64,000 nt of DNA, taken from contig JADKIL010000003.1 of NCBI GenBank assembly GCA_016721315.1, positions 1-64,000 of the forward strand, written 5' to 3'. The notes below the pieces were generated by a model. That model saw only the letters and a list, made by a program, of their open reading frames with translations, did not search any database and was not told the DNA's origin. Below, piece after piece: positions 1 through 8,963 of this stretch. Both the position numbers and the translations under genes were made by a program. How positions within the stretch are numbered: the stretch's first letter is position 1; every line of letters starts with the position of its first letter. This DNA comes from Candidatus Villigracilis vicinus (GTDB lineage Bacteria; Chloroflexota; Anaerolineae; Anaerolineales; Villigracilaceae).

Positions 1-303
1 CTTTTGACCATTAAAATCCACTTCCATAGGCAAATCTGAGTCTATTTTGGGGTTTTCAACTATTTGCATGATAGACCCAACCCTTTTCATAGAGTCAAAT
101 CTTTCATCAATATGAAAAGCAACGGTTTGCCCAACTGCCAAAATATCAGCAACATTCACATCAAAATAACATCGCCATAATCTTCATGTGCGCCTTCAAC
201 TCTATAATCACTAATCTTTTTACAGCAATAGCAAAATACATTCACTTCGCTTAAGTCATTAAGAAACTCTATTGGTATTTCGCGAAATTCATCATTCGAA
301 AAC
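1..303 (-). pseudogene. Fragment of an unidentified protein, frame-shifted
   Basis: Read on the minus strand, this AT-rich stretch is open in two pieces that join by a frame change near position 165. The first piece contains FCYCCKKISDYRVEGAHEDY and the second VNVADILAVGQTVAFHIDE, running off the window edge. I do not recognise the family. A Cys-x-Cys-Cys cluster is visible. It follows the GHKL ATPase remnant in the same direction and may be a third gene of the same broken operon. The frame change could be real decay or a sequencing indel. Confidence 0.35.
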
Positions 304-2356
304 TTATATGTTTCCTATAAAGGTATTACTGCAATCGACATGAAGCAAGTAGCATGCATCTCCACTTTCAACATATTCATTGACAGTATTGCTACTGCAA
401 TTCACTTTTACATCGATATAAATATACTCTTTATCCGCCGTCATTTCTACGAAGCTTGAAAGGCGGCTCGAAACATCATCGCGGTTCCCAACCACTGATA
501 CTGGTGCGATCTTCAGAGCTTTCACGTGCAACAACCTCCATAGCAACTCTGCGGCGATTTAAGAATTACTTCATCAACCGTTCCGTCTGGCGATAAACTC
601 ACGGAATCCAAGGTGCAGTTATCCTTACAGATATTTCTTCAGAAGCAAAACGAGCGCTTATATCTCCGCCTGCGTTTTTTGTCATCTCCAACAAACTAAA
701 CAAACAATCAACTTGGTGGTTATCTCTTCTGTTTCCAGAAATACGATAACTCTGATCGTGGATTAACGACAAATGCGATACTTAAATTGAATCGCGGGCG
801 AATTCGTTCCTCCAGAACGTCCTTGTTACTTCGCCTCATTAGGGTTTCCATTTCCAGAGCCTGTTTGATTACCGCCGTCGTTGTCATTTTTGAGTTTTCC
901 TTCACGACCACAAAGAATCTCCTTCACCTTGATCTGTCATGCTATCGCCGTAAACAGTTGAATGGCTACCATCGGGTTGCTTTTTGTTTTTGCGGTCAAC
1001 AACCTGACCTGTTATTTTCAGGCAACATATTCCTTCAAACGTCTCACTGGACACAGGAGTATCCGAGGCATCAAATGAAGTGTCTAAGCTCCTTCAATCG
1101 TCAGGCAAGTATCGATTTAATCCCCGGTAAAAAGAAATTACATCAACATCAGCGATAGGGGTTAACTGTTTTACACAACTGCGAATAAAAGTAACATATT
1201 CGTTTTCAATTTTTCTATTTGCACCTTTATCTGGGTAATCTGGATCCCATACATCATGCCTTGGCGGTTCCATATCGCGCAATTTCTGATTACCAACTTC
1301 ATTATTACAAACAAAAACTCCACAAAACGGCACTATTGATCTAAATGCTTCTCAAATATTTTCATCCTGTCTTACGAACTACCACAAACTCGTTTAGGAA
1401 AATTAGAATTACCTTTTTCAAATAAAGGTTTACAGCTTTAGGTTGAGGCAATTCTGGTAATTTAGTGTCGGATGAGATGATTAATATAAGATCGTAAAAG
1501 ATGAGCAGAAAATTCCCCATCTTTAGCCTCAGAGGCAAACTTCCTCAACAAATCAGATAAGTTTTTCTTTGTTATGTTTTCATTACTTCACGACTTCAAG
1601 GTGCCCAAATTGGTAGCAAGCCAGAAATTATCTAAAACTGAATAGATCAATTGGTCACGCCAATTCCCGCATCAAAACCAACTACTGTTATATCGTTCCA
1701 AATTCATTGCGAACAAAAGCTTTTGGCACAACATCTTTTTTTCTCACTGAATGTCCGTTTTCAGCACCTAAATAGCCTACAGGTTGAACTACATTGCCGT
1801 CAATTCCGTTATGAGAAACTAGCATTGCAACCCCTTGGAAAATATGCTCTCTATCAGTATTGTTGTAAGTTAAAAATACCGTTCGCATTTTACTTGCAGC
1901 AAATGGGGCATTTTTACCGATACCAAAAGAGCCACCTTCCCCCCCACCTTTAGAGGATGAACCAGCACTCCTTATAAGGTTATACCAATTTTTTTCACGA
2001 TCAGTATCGCTACCCAATACTCCTGAAGTATTAAATCACTAATTCTTAGCATCGATATGGTTTCACGACGAGCTAATTCTGAAGTTTCTCAAAAGGAGAC
2101 AGCTTTTTATCATGACCCAATATTCTTTAGATCGATCAAAAGCAACTCTTAAAATTATCGATATCAGGCACCTCCCTACTTTCATCTCAAGAAGAGAAAA
2201 TATTATTTTCACTGGCTTATTAAAGTCTAGTCGAGCATCTAGACTGTTTTGAATCACGCGCAAGATATCTATCAAATTTCCCTTAAAGGTCTCGACGCCC
2301 GCATCATGAAATCCACTATCGCGCCCGCCATCATTTTTTGCAAATGTCCACTTCAT
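304..2356 (-). pseudogene. Broken MutL/MORC-like GHKL ATPase of a restriction or defence operon
   Basis: The start at 2356 has an AGGAGG ribosome site that overlaps the methyltransferase stop codon, so the two were an operon. The N-terminal piece carries GRDSGFHDAGVETFKGN and the GHKL N-box region VIQNSLDARLD. A later piece (about 1690-1990) carries the glycine-rich ATP lid GSFGIGKNAPFAAS. A third (about 1094-1290) carries RDMEPPRHDVWDPDYP. The pieces lie in order on one strand but in different frames with many stops between them. A fragment at 304-546 in the same direction is probably the C-terminal part, although I cannot prove it belongs to this gene. GHKL ATPases beside cytosine methylases are known from restriction-modification clusters related to eukaryotic MORC proteins. 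Frameshift density implies decay or poor local sequence. Confidence 0.6.
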
Positions 2357-2369
2357 CAAATTCCTCCTT

Positions 2370-3385
2370 TTAGGATTCGCTAATTTCAAGCATATTCAAT
2401 GTTGTTTCTGCTATCTTCTTTACAAGTGAAATCGTCACAGAGTTTCCGAGTTGTTTGTGCAACTGACTGCGTGATACATTTTCTGGCATTACAAACCAGT
2501 CGTCTTCATAGCCTTGAAGTCGTGCGCATTCACGAGGTGTAAGCTTCCTGATACCCCATCGATCTTTTATTACTGGTTGATTGTGACCACCCATTCCCAT
2601 ACTTGCTGTGAGTGTAAAAACACATCAGATTTATTTTGGCGCACATAAACCCTTCTTAATTGATACACAGCTTTTGGGTCGCCATTATCTACTGCGTCAA
2701 CAAATAACGGGTAATATTGAGAATCTTTTTCAAAATAGTGAACACTATCCGCTTTTTTATTAAATCTAAAAACTCTCTTACCGACCTCAAAGATCCATCT
2801 GGAAGCTCAGTAGGAAACTCAAAATTACTAGATTTAAATGCATATTTAAAGCAACCATAAATATTCTTCACGATTCTGTGGGATATCTGTGTGGGTGGCA
2901 GTATTTAATATTTGGCATTATTATCAGGAAACCAATAACCCGCTTTTTGTATTTCGTTTTGAATTCTCTTTAAAAGTTCTGGCCTTTATCATGAGACTTT
3001 AAATTTTTTACGTTTTCCATTACAAGAATTTTGGGTTTTCTGTCCCCAAATTCCTTCATTAACCTGATTATATCTAAAATAAAACACCCCTCTCATCTTT
3101 AAAGCCAAGTCGGTTTCAGCTATAGAAAATGGCTGACAAGGAAAACCTGCTGTAAGAATATCTACACTTTCAAGCTTATCTGCAATAACACTTAAATCTT
3201 CAATTGGTTTATGATAGTGTCTAACATTTGGGAAATTTTCTTAAATGTAATTGTAGCAAAGTCATCTTTTCATTAGCCCAAGCAATAGTAGCACCTGCCT
3301 GTTTATAAGCATGTGCAAAACCACCAATTGCTGCAAATAAGCAACCTACTTTATATTTTGCTCTTGAATTAAATAATTTATTCAT
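2370..3385 (-). pseudogene. Broken C5 cytosine DNA methyltransferase
   Basis: The pieces, in order on the minus strand, give nearly the full motif set of C5 cytosine methyltransferases: motif I as CLFAAIGGF just after the start at 3385, the catalytic motif IV as GFPCQPFS (near 3135), motif VI as ENVKNLKSHD in another frame, motif VIII as DIPQNRE, and motifs IX/X as RKLTPRECARLQGY and QLGNSV in the last 76 codons (2370-2600). Total span fits a normal enzyme of about 340 residues. At least four frame changes separate the motifs, so no full-length product can be made from the sequence as given. It would have methylated cytosine in DNA, most likely as the modification arm of a restriction or defence locus with the ATPase downstream. 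Confidence 0.8.
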
Positions 3386-3498
3386 AAACTAATTTAAAAA
3401 GCTTGACCTTTATAGAGTTTTTAGAGAGTAACTCACATTCGGAAAATATCAGGTTTGTAGGCATGGGTCTCCCCATTTCTTCTATTTTACCCGAGCTT

Positions 3499-3533
3499 TA
3501 GACCTCCGAGGTCTTGAAGACCTCGGAGGTCTA
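3499..3533. repeat. REP-like palindrome downstream of the RAYT gene
   Basis: Two 17-bp arms (3499-3515 and 3517-3533) are perfect inverted repeats around one base. The core GACCTCCGAGGTC is itself palindromic. A related palindrome with the same GACCTCC...GGAGGTC core lies just upstream of the transposase at 4290-4328, so the gene is bracketed by its presumed REP substrates. Confidence 0.75.
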
Positions 3534-3755
3534 TGTTTTAAATCTACCTCTCCAACCCCTCCACATACGTCCGAAACTCCTCATCCACCTGCCGGTTTCG
3601 GATATAGTCCACCACGAACTTTTTATACTCCTCCCCCGTCCCAAAATTCTCGGCGATAAATTCATGGTTCACCAGCGTCCCATTGCGCAAGCCCAGCCAC
3701 TCCAGATAATTCGAAAAATCCCACATCTCTGGTGCAGCCGCCAACCCCTATTTCT

Positions 3756-3840
3756 GTCATTGCGAGGAGGGCGACAGCCCGACGAAGCAATCTTACACAC
3801 AGTCTTGGGGATTGCTTCGCCCTATCGGGCTCGCAATGAC
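3756..3840. repeat. 85-bp palindromic element inserted in the RAYT gene
   Basis: The ends are an inverted pair of GTCATTGCGAG (3756-3766 and 3830-3840). Inside them is a second inverted pair, CGAAGCAATC and GATTGCTTCG. The GC-rich arms flank a short spacer. A left-arm copy with the same start and inner motif is found at 58350-58380. Size, lack of coding capacity and terminal inverted repeats resemble a REP/MITE-like mobile palindrome. Confidence 0.75.
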
Positions 3841-4036
3841 GGGGTATATCTTCGATATTTCGCATGGATGTATGCACACAAGGTCAGTAAATATTTATAG
3901 GTTGTCACTGGCTTGGCTTGGAACTGTCCCTGAAAGAGCGCGCCTGTCCGCTCAAAGCGCTTGTTGATGGCTTTGGTGTAAGAGATCAAGAACTTTTGCA
4001 TAGCGAGAGACACCTGCTTCGAGGCGTCCTGCCTTA

Positions 4037-4073
4037 AGACTTCGGAAGTCTGGTTGGCAACCTCGGAGGTCTG
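4037..4073. repeat. REP-like half sites inside the RAYT coding sequence
   Basis: AGACTTCGGAAGTCT (4037-4051) and AACCTCGGAGGTCTG (4059-4073) share the GAGGTC core of the flanking REP palindromes. They are read in frame as two QTSEV units. Confidence 0.55.
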
Positions 4074-4289
4074 CTGCTTAGCCACCACCTTTACCAAAAG
4101 ATGATAGTGCGTTGGCATCAGGCAATACGCAATCACCTCCACCCGTCCACGCAGGTAACGCTTAATGCCTTTTAGAAAATAAACATAATTCTCGCGTTCC
4201 ATAAAAACGACCTGACGGTTATTTCCGCGATTATAGAAGTGATAATACTGATCGGGTACGAAAGGAATTTCTCTTCTTGGCATATCAAT

Positions 4290-4328
4290 TCCAGACCTCC
4301 AAGGTCTCCCAGACCTTGGAGGTCTGGA
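4290..4328. repeat. REP-like palindrome immediately upstream of the RAYT start
   Basis: Perfect 18-bp arms (4290-4307 and 4311-4328) surround a CCC loop. It ends seven bases before the preferred RAYT start codon at 4283, so a transcript would carry this hairpin in its leader. Confidence 0.75.
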
Positions 4329-4505
4329 CGGTTTAGGGGTCTCAACGTAGTTCCCCATGATGAAAAAAGTATAGCATAAGCATAACGATTCCCTTTGGCT
4401 ACCCGACAAAAATCCCCCCTTCAAAACACCTGGCAAGTAAACCCATCCCCTCACACCTGACACCTGTCACTTACCCAATCTTCCCATCTTGATTAGAATT
4501 TCTCC

Positions 4506-5435
4506 ATGCAGAACACCCCCGATACCACCGATCGAAAATTTCTCACACGCTTTGCCTGGGTATCCATTGGCGCGGCAGTCCTGACCATTCTGCTCAAGAC
4601 GATTGCCTATCTCCTCACCGGCTCGGTCGGTCTGCTCTCCGATGCGCTCGAGTCTCTGGTCAACCTTGTGGGCGCATTGATGGCGCTTGCCATGCTCACC
4701 GTCGCTGCCCGCCCGGCAGATGAAGACCACGAATACGGGCACAGCAAAGCGGAATATTTCTCAAGCGGCGTGGAAGGGACCTTGATCGTCATCGCCGCCA
4801 TCAGCATCATCGTCACCGCCGCGCCTCGTTTATGGAACCCGCAGCCGCTCGAACAAGTGGGCTTGGGTCTCGCCGTATCTGTAGGAGCTTCGGTGGTTAA
4901 CTTGCTCGCCGCTTTCTTCATTCTGCGAGCTGGTAAAAAATACAAGTCCATTACCCTCGAAGCCAACGCCCACCACCTCATGACCGACGTCTGGACCTCT
5001 GTCGGCGTGATCGCTGGCGTCGGTCTGGTGGCTCTCACCGGCTGGCAGCGCCTCGACCCCATCGTAGCGTTTATTGTCGCCGCCAATATCATCTGGTCTG
5101 GGGGGCGCATCGTCCGTGATTCGGTACTGGGACTCATGGATACGGCACTGCCCAATGAAGAACGCGAAGTGATCATCAAGATCCTTGATAAATACAAAAA
5201 AGATGACATCCAATATCATGCACTGCGCACACGGCAATCTGGAGCGCGGCGGTTCACTTCTTTTCACATCCTCGTCCCCGATTCATGGACGGTATTGCAG
5301 GGTCATCAACTGCTCGAAAAAATAGAAGCCGAGATCCGCAACGCACTGCCCGATATCACCGTCTTCACCCACTTGGAACCGCTCAACGACCCCACCTCAT
5401 GGGACGATACCAAGCTCGATCGTCCAAAAAACTGA
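4506..5435 (+). CDS. Cation diffusion facilitator (CDF) metal efflux transporter
   Basis: This 309-residue protein exports a divalent metal such as Zn, Mn or Fe across the inner membrane in exchange for protons. It has the CDF layout of six membrane segments (residues 15-220) and a cytoplasmic ferredoxin-like C-terminal domain ending with THLEPL. The second helix carries LLSDALESLVN with D46, E49 and N53. The fifth carries EANAHHLMTDVW with H157 and D161. The second acidic position of the usual DxxxD pair is S50, so the metal cannot be inferred safely. HEYGHSKAEYFSS is the typical loop after helix 2. It stands alone between the RAYT locus and an amylase gene. Confidence 0.88.
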   Translation: MQNTPDTTDRKFLTRFAWVSIGAAVLTILLKTIAYLLTGSVGLLSDALESLVNLVGALMALAMLTVAARPADEDHEYGHSKAEYFSSGVEGTLIVIAAISIIVTAAPRLWNPQPLEQVGLGLAVSVGASVVNLLAAFFILRAGKKYKSITLEANAHHLMTDVWTSVGVIAGVGLVALTGWQRLDPIVAFIVAANIIWSGGRIVRDSVLGLMDTALPNEEREVIIKILDKYKKDDIQYHALRTRQSGARRFTSFHILVPDSWTVLQGHQLLEKIEAEIRNALPDITVFTHLEPLNDPTSWDDTKLDRPKN

Positions 5436-5519
5436 TCCAACCCATCCATTACCTATTACCCATATCCCCCACATCGTTTTCCCGTACAATCTTCCCTACA
5501 ATTTTTTAGGAGAGAAACG

Positions 5520-6854
5520 ATGGGCGTCATGATGCAAACCTTTTACTGGGACTGTCCCAGAGAAGACGGAAAAGAATTCCAATGGTGGAACTATATCCAC
5601 CGCGAAATACCCGGGCTGGCAAAGGCAGGCTTTACCTCACTCTGGCTGCCACCCGTTCACAAGGCTGCGAATCTATTCGGACCCTCCATGGGCTACGACC
5701 CATACGATTATTACGACCTCGGCGAGTTCGACCAAAAGGGCAGCATCCCTACCTGGTTTGGCACGCGCAAGGAGTTGGATCAAGTCATTGAAAGCGCACA
5801 CAAGCACGGGCTGAGTCTGATCGCGGATATGGTCCTCAATCACAACTCCGGTGCCGATGCGCAGGAAGTCAATCCCATCACCGGTCAACAACGCTGGACA
5901 GTCTTCAACGCCAAGAGCGGACGCTTCACACGCAACTGGGAGTCGTTTCACCCCAGCATGTATGAGTCTTGGGATGAGATGACCTTTGGCGACATGCCCG
6001 ATCTCTCGCATCGCAACCCGTATGTGTATGGCGAATTGCTCAAGCTCGCCCGCTGGCTCATCGAAGAAGTCGGCTTCGACGGTTTTCGCTACGACTTCGT
6101 CAAAGGCTTTGCCGCCAACACCGTCACTGCCATTCAAGAATATCGCTACATGAAGAACGGTGCTTATCACAAACCCTATGGTGTCGCCGAATATTGGGAC
6201 AACGCCAGCAACACCCTGCATTGGGTCAACGAAGCCAATGAGTCCAATCACAACCCGGTCGACGCCTTCGACTTTCCCCTGCGTGAACTGCTTAAAGGAT
6301 TATGCGATTCGTATGGGTTTAGTTTAAAAACCCTGGTGAATGGCGAATCGGTATTAAAAGCGCAGCCATACAGCACTGTGACCTTCGTTGAGAATCACGA
6401 CCTGCGTGATGAAGGTCGCCCGATCAGCAACGACAAACTGCTTGCGTATTCCTACATCATGACGCATGAAGGCTATCCCTGCGTCTTTTGGAAAGATTAC
6501 TTCAACTACAACCTCGCCCTGCGCGACACGCCCAACGGCATCGACGCGCTCGTATCAGCGCACGAGAAACATGCCGGAGGCGATACCTCCATCCTCTATC
6601 TTTCGGATGATCTCTACATCATGCAGCGCGGCGGTCACGACGCCCAACGCGGATTGATCTACGTCCTCAACAATCGCGGCGATGATTGGCGCGGAGAGTG
6701 GGTGCAAACAAAATGGAACAACACCTCCTTTCAGCCTGTTGCCTGGTGGGGCAAACATGACCGTTCCCGCCCTGCCGACCAAACCACCGCAACCGATGGT
6801 CGCGGTCAATTCTTCGCCCCGGCGCGTGGATATGCCGTTTACGCCTTGAAATAA
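5520..6854 (+). CDS. Alpha-amylase, glycoside hydrolase family 13
   Basis: This 444-residue enzyme cleaves alpha-1,4 glucans. There is no signal peptide, so it should act on intracellular glycogen or imported maltodextrins. The (beta/alpha)8 barrel motifs are clear: DMVLNH (residues 103-108), GFRYDFVKGF with nucleophile D192, GVAEYWD with acid/base E224, and FVENHD with D294. A C-terminal beta domain follows from about residue 360. The size and the early MQTFYWD motif resemble the short amylases of archaea and plants. An AGGAG ribosome site precedes the start and a strong terminator follows, so it is a single-gene unit. Confidence 0.92.
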   Translation: MGVMMQTFYWDCPREDGKEFQWWNYIHREIPGLAKAGFTSLWLPPVHKAANLFGPSMGYDPYDYYDLGEFDQKGSIPTWFGTRKELDQVIESAHKHGLSLIADMVLNHNSGADAQEVNPITGQQRWTVFNAKSGRFTRNWESFHPSMYESWDEMTFGDMPDLSHRNPYVYGELLKLARWLIEEVGFDGFRYDFVKGFAANTVTAIQEYRYMKNGAYHKPYGVAEYWDNASNTLHWVNEANESNHNPVDAFDFPLRELLKGLCDSYGFSLKTLVNGESVLKAQPYSTVTFVENHDLRDEGRPISNDKLLAYSYIMTHEGYPCVFWKDYFNYNLALRDTPNGIDALVSAHEKHAGGDTSILYLSDDLYIMQRGGHDAQRGLIYVLNNRGDDWRGEWVQTKWNNTSFQPVAWWGKHDRSRPADQTTATDGRGQFFAPARGYAVYALK

Positions 6855-6856
6855 AA

Positions 6857-6899
6857 AAAGCTCTCGCTATGTAAACCAAAACACAGCGAGAGCTTTTTT
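6857..6899 (+). terminator. Rho-independent terminator after the amylase gene
   Basis: The arms AGCTCTCGCT and AGCGAGAGCT are separated by about 15 bases and followed by a T run. Confidence 0.85.
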
Positions 6900-6963
6900 A
6901 TTCACTACCAACTTAATATCTCAGTAATCATTCACGAACGATTACATCAACTATAATTCCGGC

Positions 6964-7731
6964 ATGAACTTAAACCTGATAAATAAAGTAGCCATCGTCA
7001 CCGGCGCCAGCCGCGGGATCGGAAACTCCATCTCGCAGGTTTTATCTGCAGAAGGGGTAAAGTTGACTCTCGCGGCACGCTCGCCGCTCGAAGAGTTCAG
7101 CGCATCCCTCCCCGCCGAAAGCCTGCCTCTCTCCATTGACCTGCGCCACCCCGATTCAGCTTCCCATGTAGTAGATGCCACTCTCGAGAAATTCGGCAAG
7201 ATCGACATCCTCATCAACAATGCCGGAGCCACCAAACGCGGCGACTTCCTCACCCTCACCGACGAAGACTGGGCAGATGGATACGCTCTCAAACTCTTCG
7301 GAGCCATGCGTCTCTCCCGCAGCGCATGGGTTCATTTGATGAAGAGCAATGGCTGCATCATCAACATCATTGGCATCGGCGGGCGCACAGGTTCGGCTGA
7401 ATTCGCAATTGGCGGGTCAGTCAATGCGGCGCTGATGAACCTCACCAAAGTCCTGGCAGACCGCGGCATCAAAGACGGAGTGCGAGTCAACGCCATCAAC
7501 CCCGGCTCCATCGCTACTGAACGGCTGCAAACCCGCATCCGAACCTTTGCCAGCGAAAACAACCTCAGCCATGCAGAAGCAACATTACAAATGGCAAGCC
7601 GTCTCAATATCTCCCGATTCGGCACACCGGAAGAGATCGCACAGGCAGTTGCCTTCCTTGCTTCGCCACAAGCATCTTACATCCACGGCTCCATTCTTGA
7701 TGTAGATGGGGGCGCAACGAGAACGTTATAA
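6964..7731 (+). CDS. SDR-family protein lacking the catalytic residues
   Basis: This 255-residue protein has the Rossmann cofactor site TGASRGIG (13-20) and NNAG, and ends with the SDR signature GSILDVDGG. The FabG-type catalytic Ser-Tyr-Lys set is not there. The serine strand reads NIIGIGGRTGS, and the usual YxxxK helix reads FAIGGSVNAALMNLTK, placing Gly and Asn where Tyr and Lys belong. It may bind NAD(P) without oxidoreductase activity of the classical kind, or use other residues. It is not obviously in an operon, since the next gene starts 16 bases later on the same strand but is unrelated. Confidence 0.85.
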   Translation: MNLNLINKVAIVTGASRGIGNSISQVLSAEGVKLTLAARSPLEEFSASLPAESLPLSIDLRHPDSASHVVDATLEKFGKIDILINNAGATKRGDFLTLTDEDWADGYALKLFGAMRLSRSAWVHLMKSNGCIINIIGIGGRTGSAEFAIGGSVNAALMNLTKVLADRGIKDGVRVNAINPGSIATERLQTRIRTFASENNLSHAEATLQMASRLNISRFGTPEEIAQAVAFLASPQASYIHGSILDVDGGATRTL

Positions 7732-7746
7732 CGGTACAATCATCCA

Positions 7747-8484
7747 ATGAGAACTCAATCCGGGTATATAGCTTGGTTGGGCATGTTCCTCTTTATCCTG
7801 GGAATAAGTATGGGCTTGTCTCTATCCGCCGCCATGACCTGGGGCGAAATAGAGACCAACCTCATTACAACGCCTACAGATTCAAAGTCGCTTTCCCTTT
7901 CCTGTCCGTGGATGATCGCACCAGGTGAAACCGGCACGATCAAGACCGAGATCATTAACGACCTTGAGCAGGAGATCGAGCCCATGGTCATTGCCGAATT
8001 TGGTCAGCCTAACACCCCTGCCCAAAAACGCGAATCCAAAATTTACATACTAGGTCCGCGCGAAACACAGCCTCTCCAATGGAGGGTGGATGATTCATAC
8101 GCAGCATTCGGGCGGGTGATTCCCGTTCTCATCATTCAATCCCGCTTCAACCTCAACTCACCGCGCACGGGTGCATGCGGGATCTTATTGTTCAGTATCT
8201 TTGGGTTAAGCGGACTCCAAACCTTGATCTGCATTATTATCTGCAGCCTGATTTGCATCGCAGTCGGCACCATTCTGAGCCGCCCTTATTTTTCTACAAC
8301 GGATGAACATATAAAAAAATTCGCTCAAATAGGCAGGTTGCTTGCCATAATCACAGTTGCCGCATTAGCGATTGCCCTGCTGCGGTGGTGGGGACTGACC
8401 ACTTTGCTACTAACTATCTGTGCGATCACCATCGGCACTGCTGTGACCGAGCTTTTAGTACCTTCGAACAGATCCAGAAGTTAG
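7747..8484 (+). CDS. Membrane protein of unknown function
   Basis: I do not recognise this 245-residue protein. It has an N-terminal membrane segment (residues 8-32), an extracytoplasmic domain of about 100 residues with a beta-rich look (LGPRETQPLQWRVDD), and then three hydrophobic helices at about 148-172, 195-215 and 218-240. The arrangement suggests an Ig-like outer domain anchored by helices. It follows the SDR gene by 16 bases and precedes a DUF6504 gene. Confidence 0.6.
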   Translation: MRTQSGYIAWLGMFLFILGISMGLSLSAAMTWGEIETNLITTPTDSKSLSLSCPWMIAPGETGTIKTEIINDLEQEIEPMVIAEFGQPNTPAQKRESKIYILGPRETQPLQWRVDDSYAAFGRVIPVLIIQSRFNLNSPRTGACGILLFSIFGLSGLQTLICIIICSLICIAVGTILSRPYFSTTDEHIKKFAQIGRLLAIITVAALAIALLRWWGLTTLLLTICAITIGTAVTELLVPSNRSRS

Positions 8485-8573
8485 GACACGAAGGAAGCGC
8501 AAATGTACGTGTACCACAAATAACCCCTGGCAAGGAACGGAACAGCCGCCTTGATACTGACGGAAAAACATCA

Positions 8574-8963
8574 ATGACAGACCTAATTCCCATTCATTTT
8601 TACGATGATGTTATCAAAGTTCAATTTGATGAAGCGCCCGTGCGCGAGAAAGCCCCGCACTGTCCGAATGGTTTCGTTTGGGATGAGCAAACTTACCGTA
8701 TTACAGCCACCCTCTCCGAATGGACCGACTTCTCGCGCAAAGGCAAAATGGCAAAGAACATGCGCCCCGCCCATGCAGAGGCAGCTTCCATCCGCGGGTC
8801 ACTCAACGTGGGACGTTACTACTTCCGCGTGCAGGTTGAAAGCGGACGGATCTTCGATATCTACTATGACCGCGCCATGAAAAGCGTGGACGACCGCAAA
8901 GGTCAATGGTTTATTTATCGGGAATTGGAACAATCAAATGGAACAACAACCGCAAAACAATAA
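8574..8963 (+). CDS. DUF6504-family protein
   Basis: From the methionine at 8574 the product is 129 residues. The pattern FVWDEQTYRI, then SLNVGRYYFRVQVESGRIFDIYYDRA and WFIYREL is that of the DUF6504 family, small proteins of unknown function. In-frame codons upstream to 8385 overlap the preceding gene and show no family similarity, so the shorter start is chosen. It overlaps the start of the CPBP protease gene by 26 bases, which suggests translational coupling. Confidence 0.65.
   Translation: MTDLIPIHFYDDVIKVQFDEAPVREKAPHCPNGFVWDEQTYRITATLSEWTDFSRKGKMAKNMRPAHAEAASIRGSLNVGRYYFRVQVESGRIFDIYYDRAMKSVDDRKGQWFIYRELEQSNGTTTAKQ

Larger units (their letters stand above)
3544..4283 (-). pseudogene. 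REP-associated tyrosine transposase (RAYT), interrupted near its C-terminus
   Basis: The N-terminal part (from MPRREIPF at 4283) is a Y1/IS200-like single-strand transposase of the RAYT type: it has YYHFYNRGNNRQVVF, the HUH motif as MPTHYHLL, and the catalytic tyrosine region near SYTKAINKRF. The frame reaches LLTLCAYIHA and then reads into an unrelated palindromic element and stops at 3822. The missing C-terminal part, LAAAPEMWDFSNYLEWLGLR and onward to EGLER at 3544, is intact on the other side of that element in a different frame. So the gene was interrupted after being complete. Upstream in-frame codons exist to 4463, but they would translate the REP palindrome, so 4283 is preferred. The segment QTSEVANQTSEV is encoded by REP-like half sites. 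Confidence 0.8.

Noticed and set aside
787..1158. Plus-strand coding region in the AT-rich island
   Set aside because: It overlaps the GHKL ATPase remnant on the other strand and has no recognisable motif or ribosome site.
4284..4463. Longer RAYT start at 4358 or 4463
   Set aside because: It would translate the REP palindrome, and no ribosome site is visible. The conserved family start MPRREIPF is at 4283.
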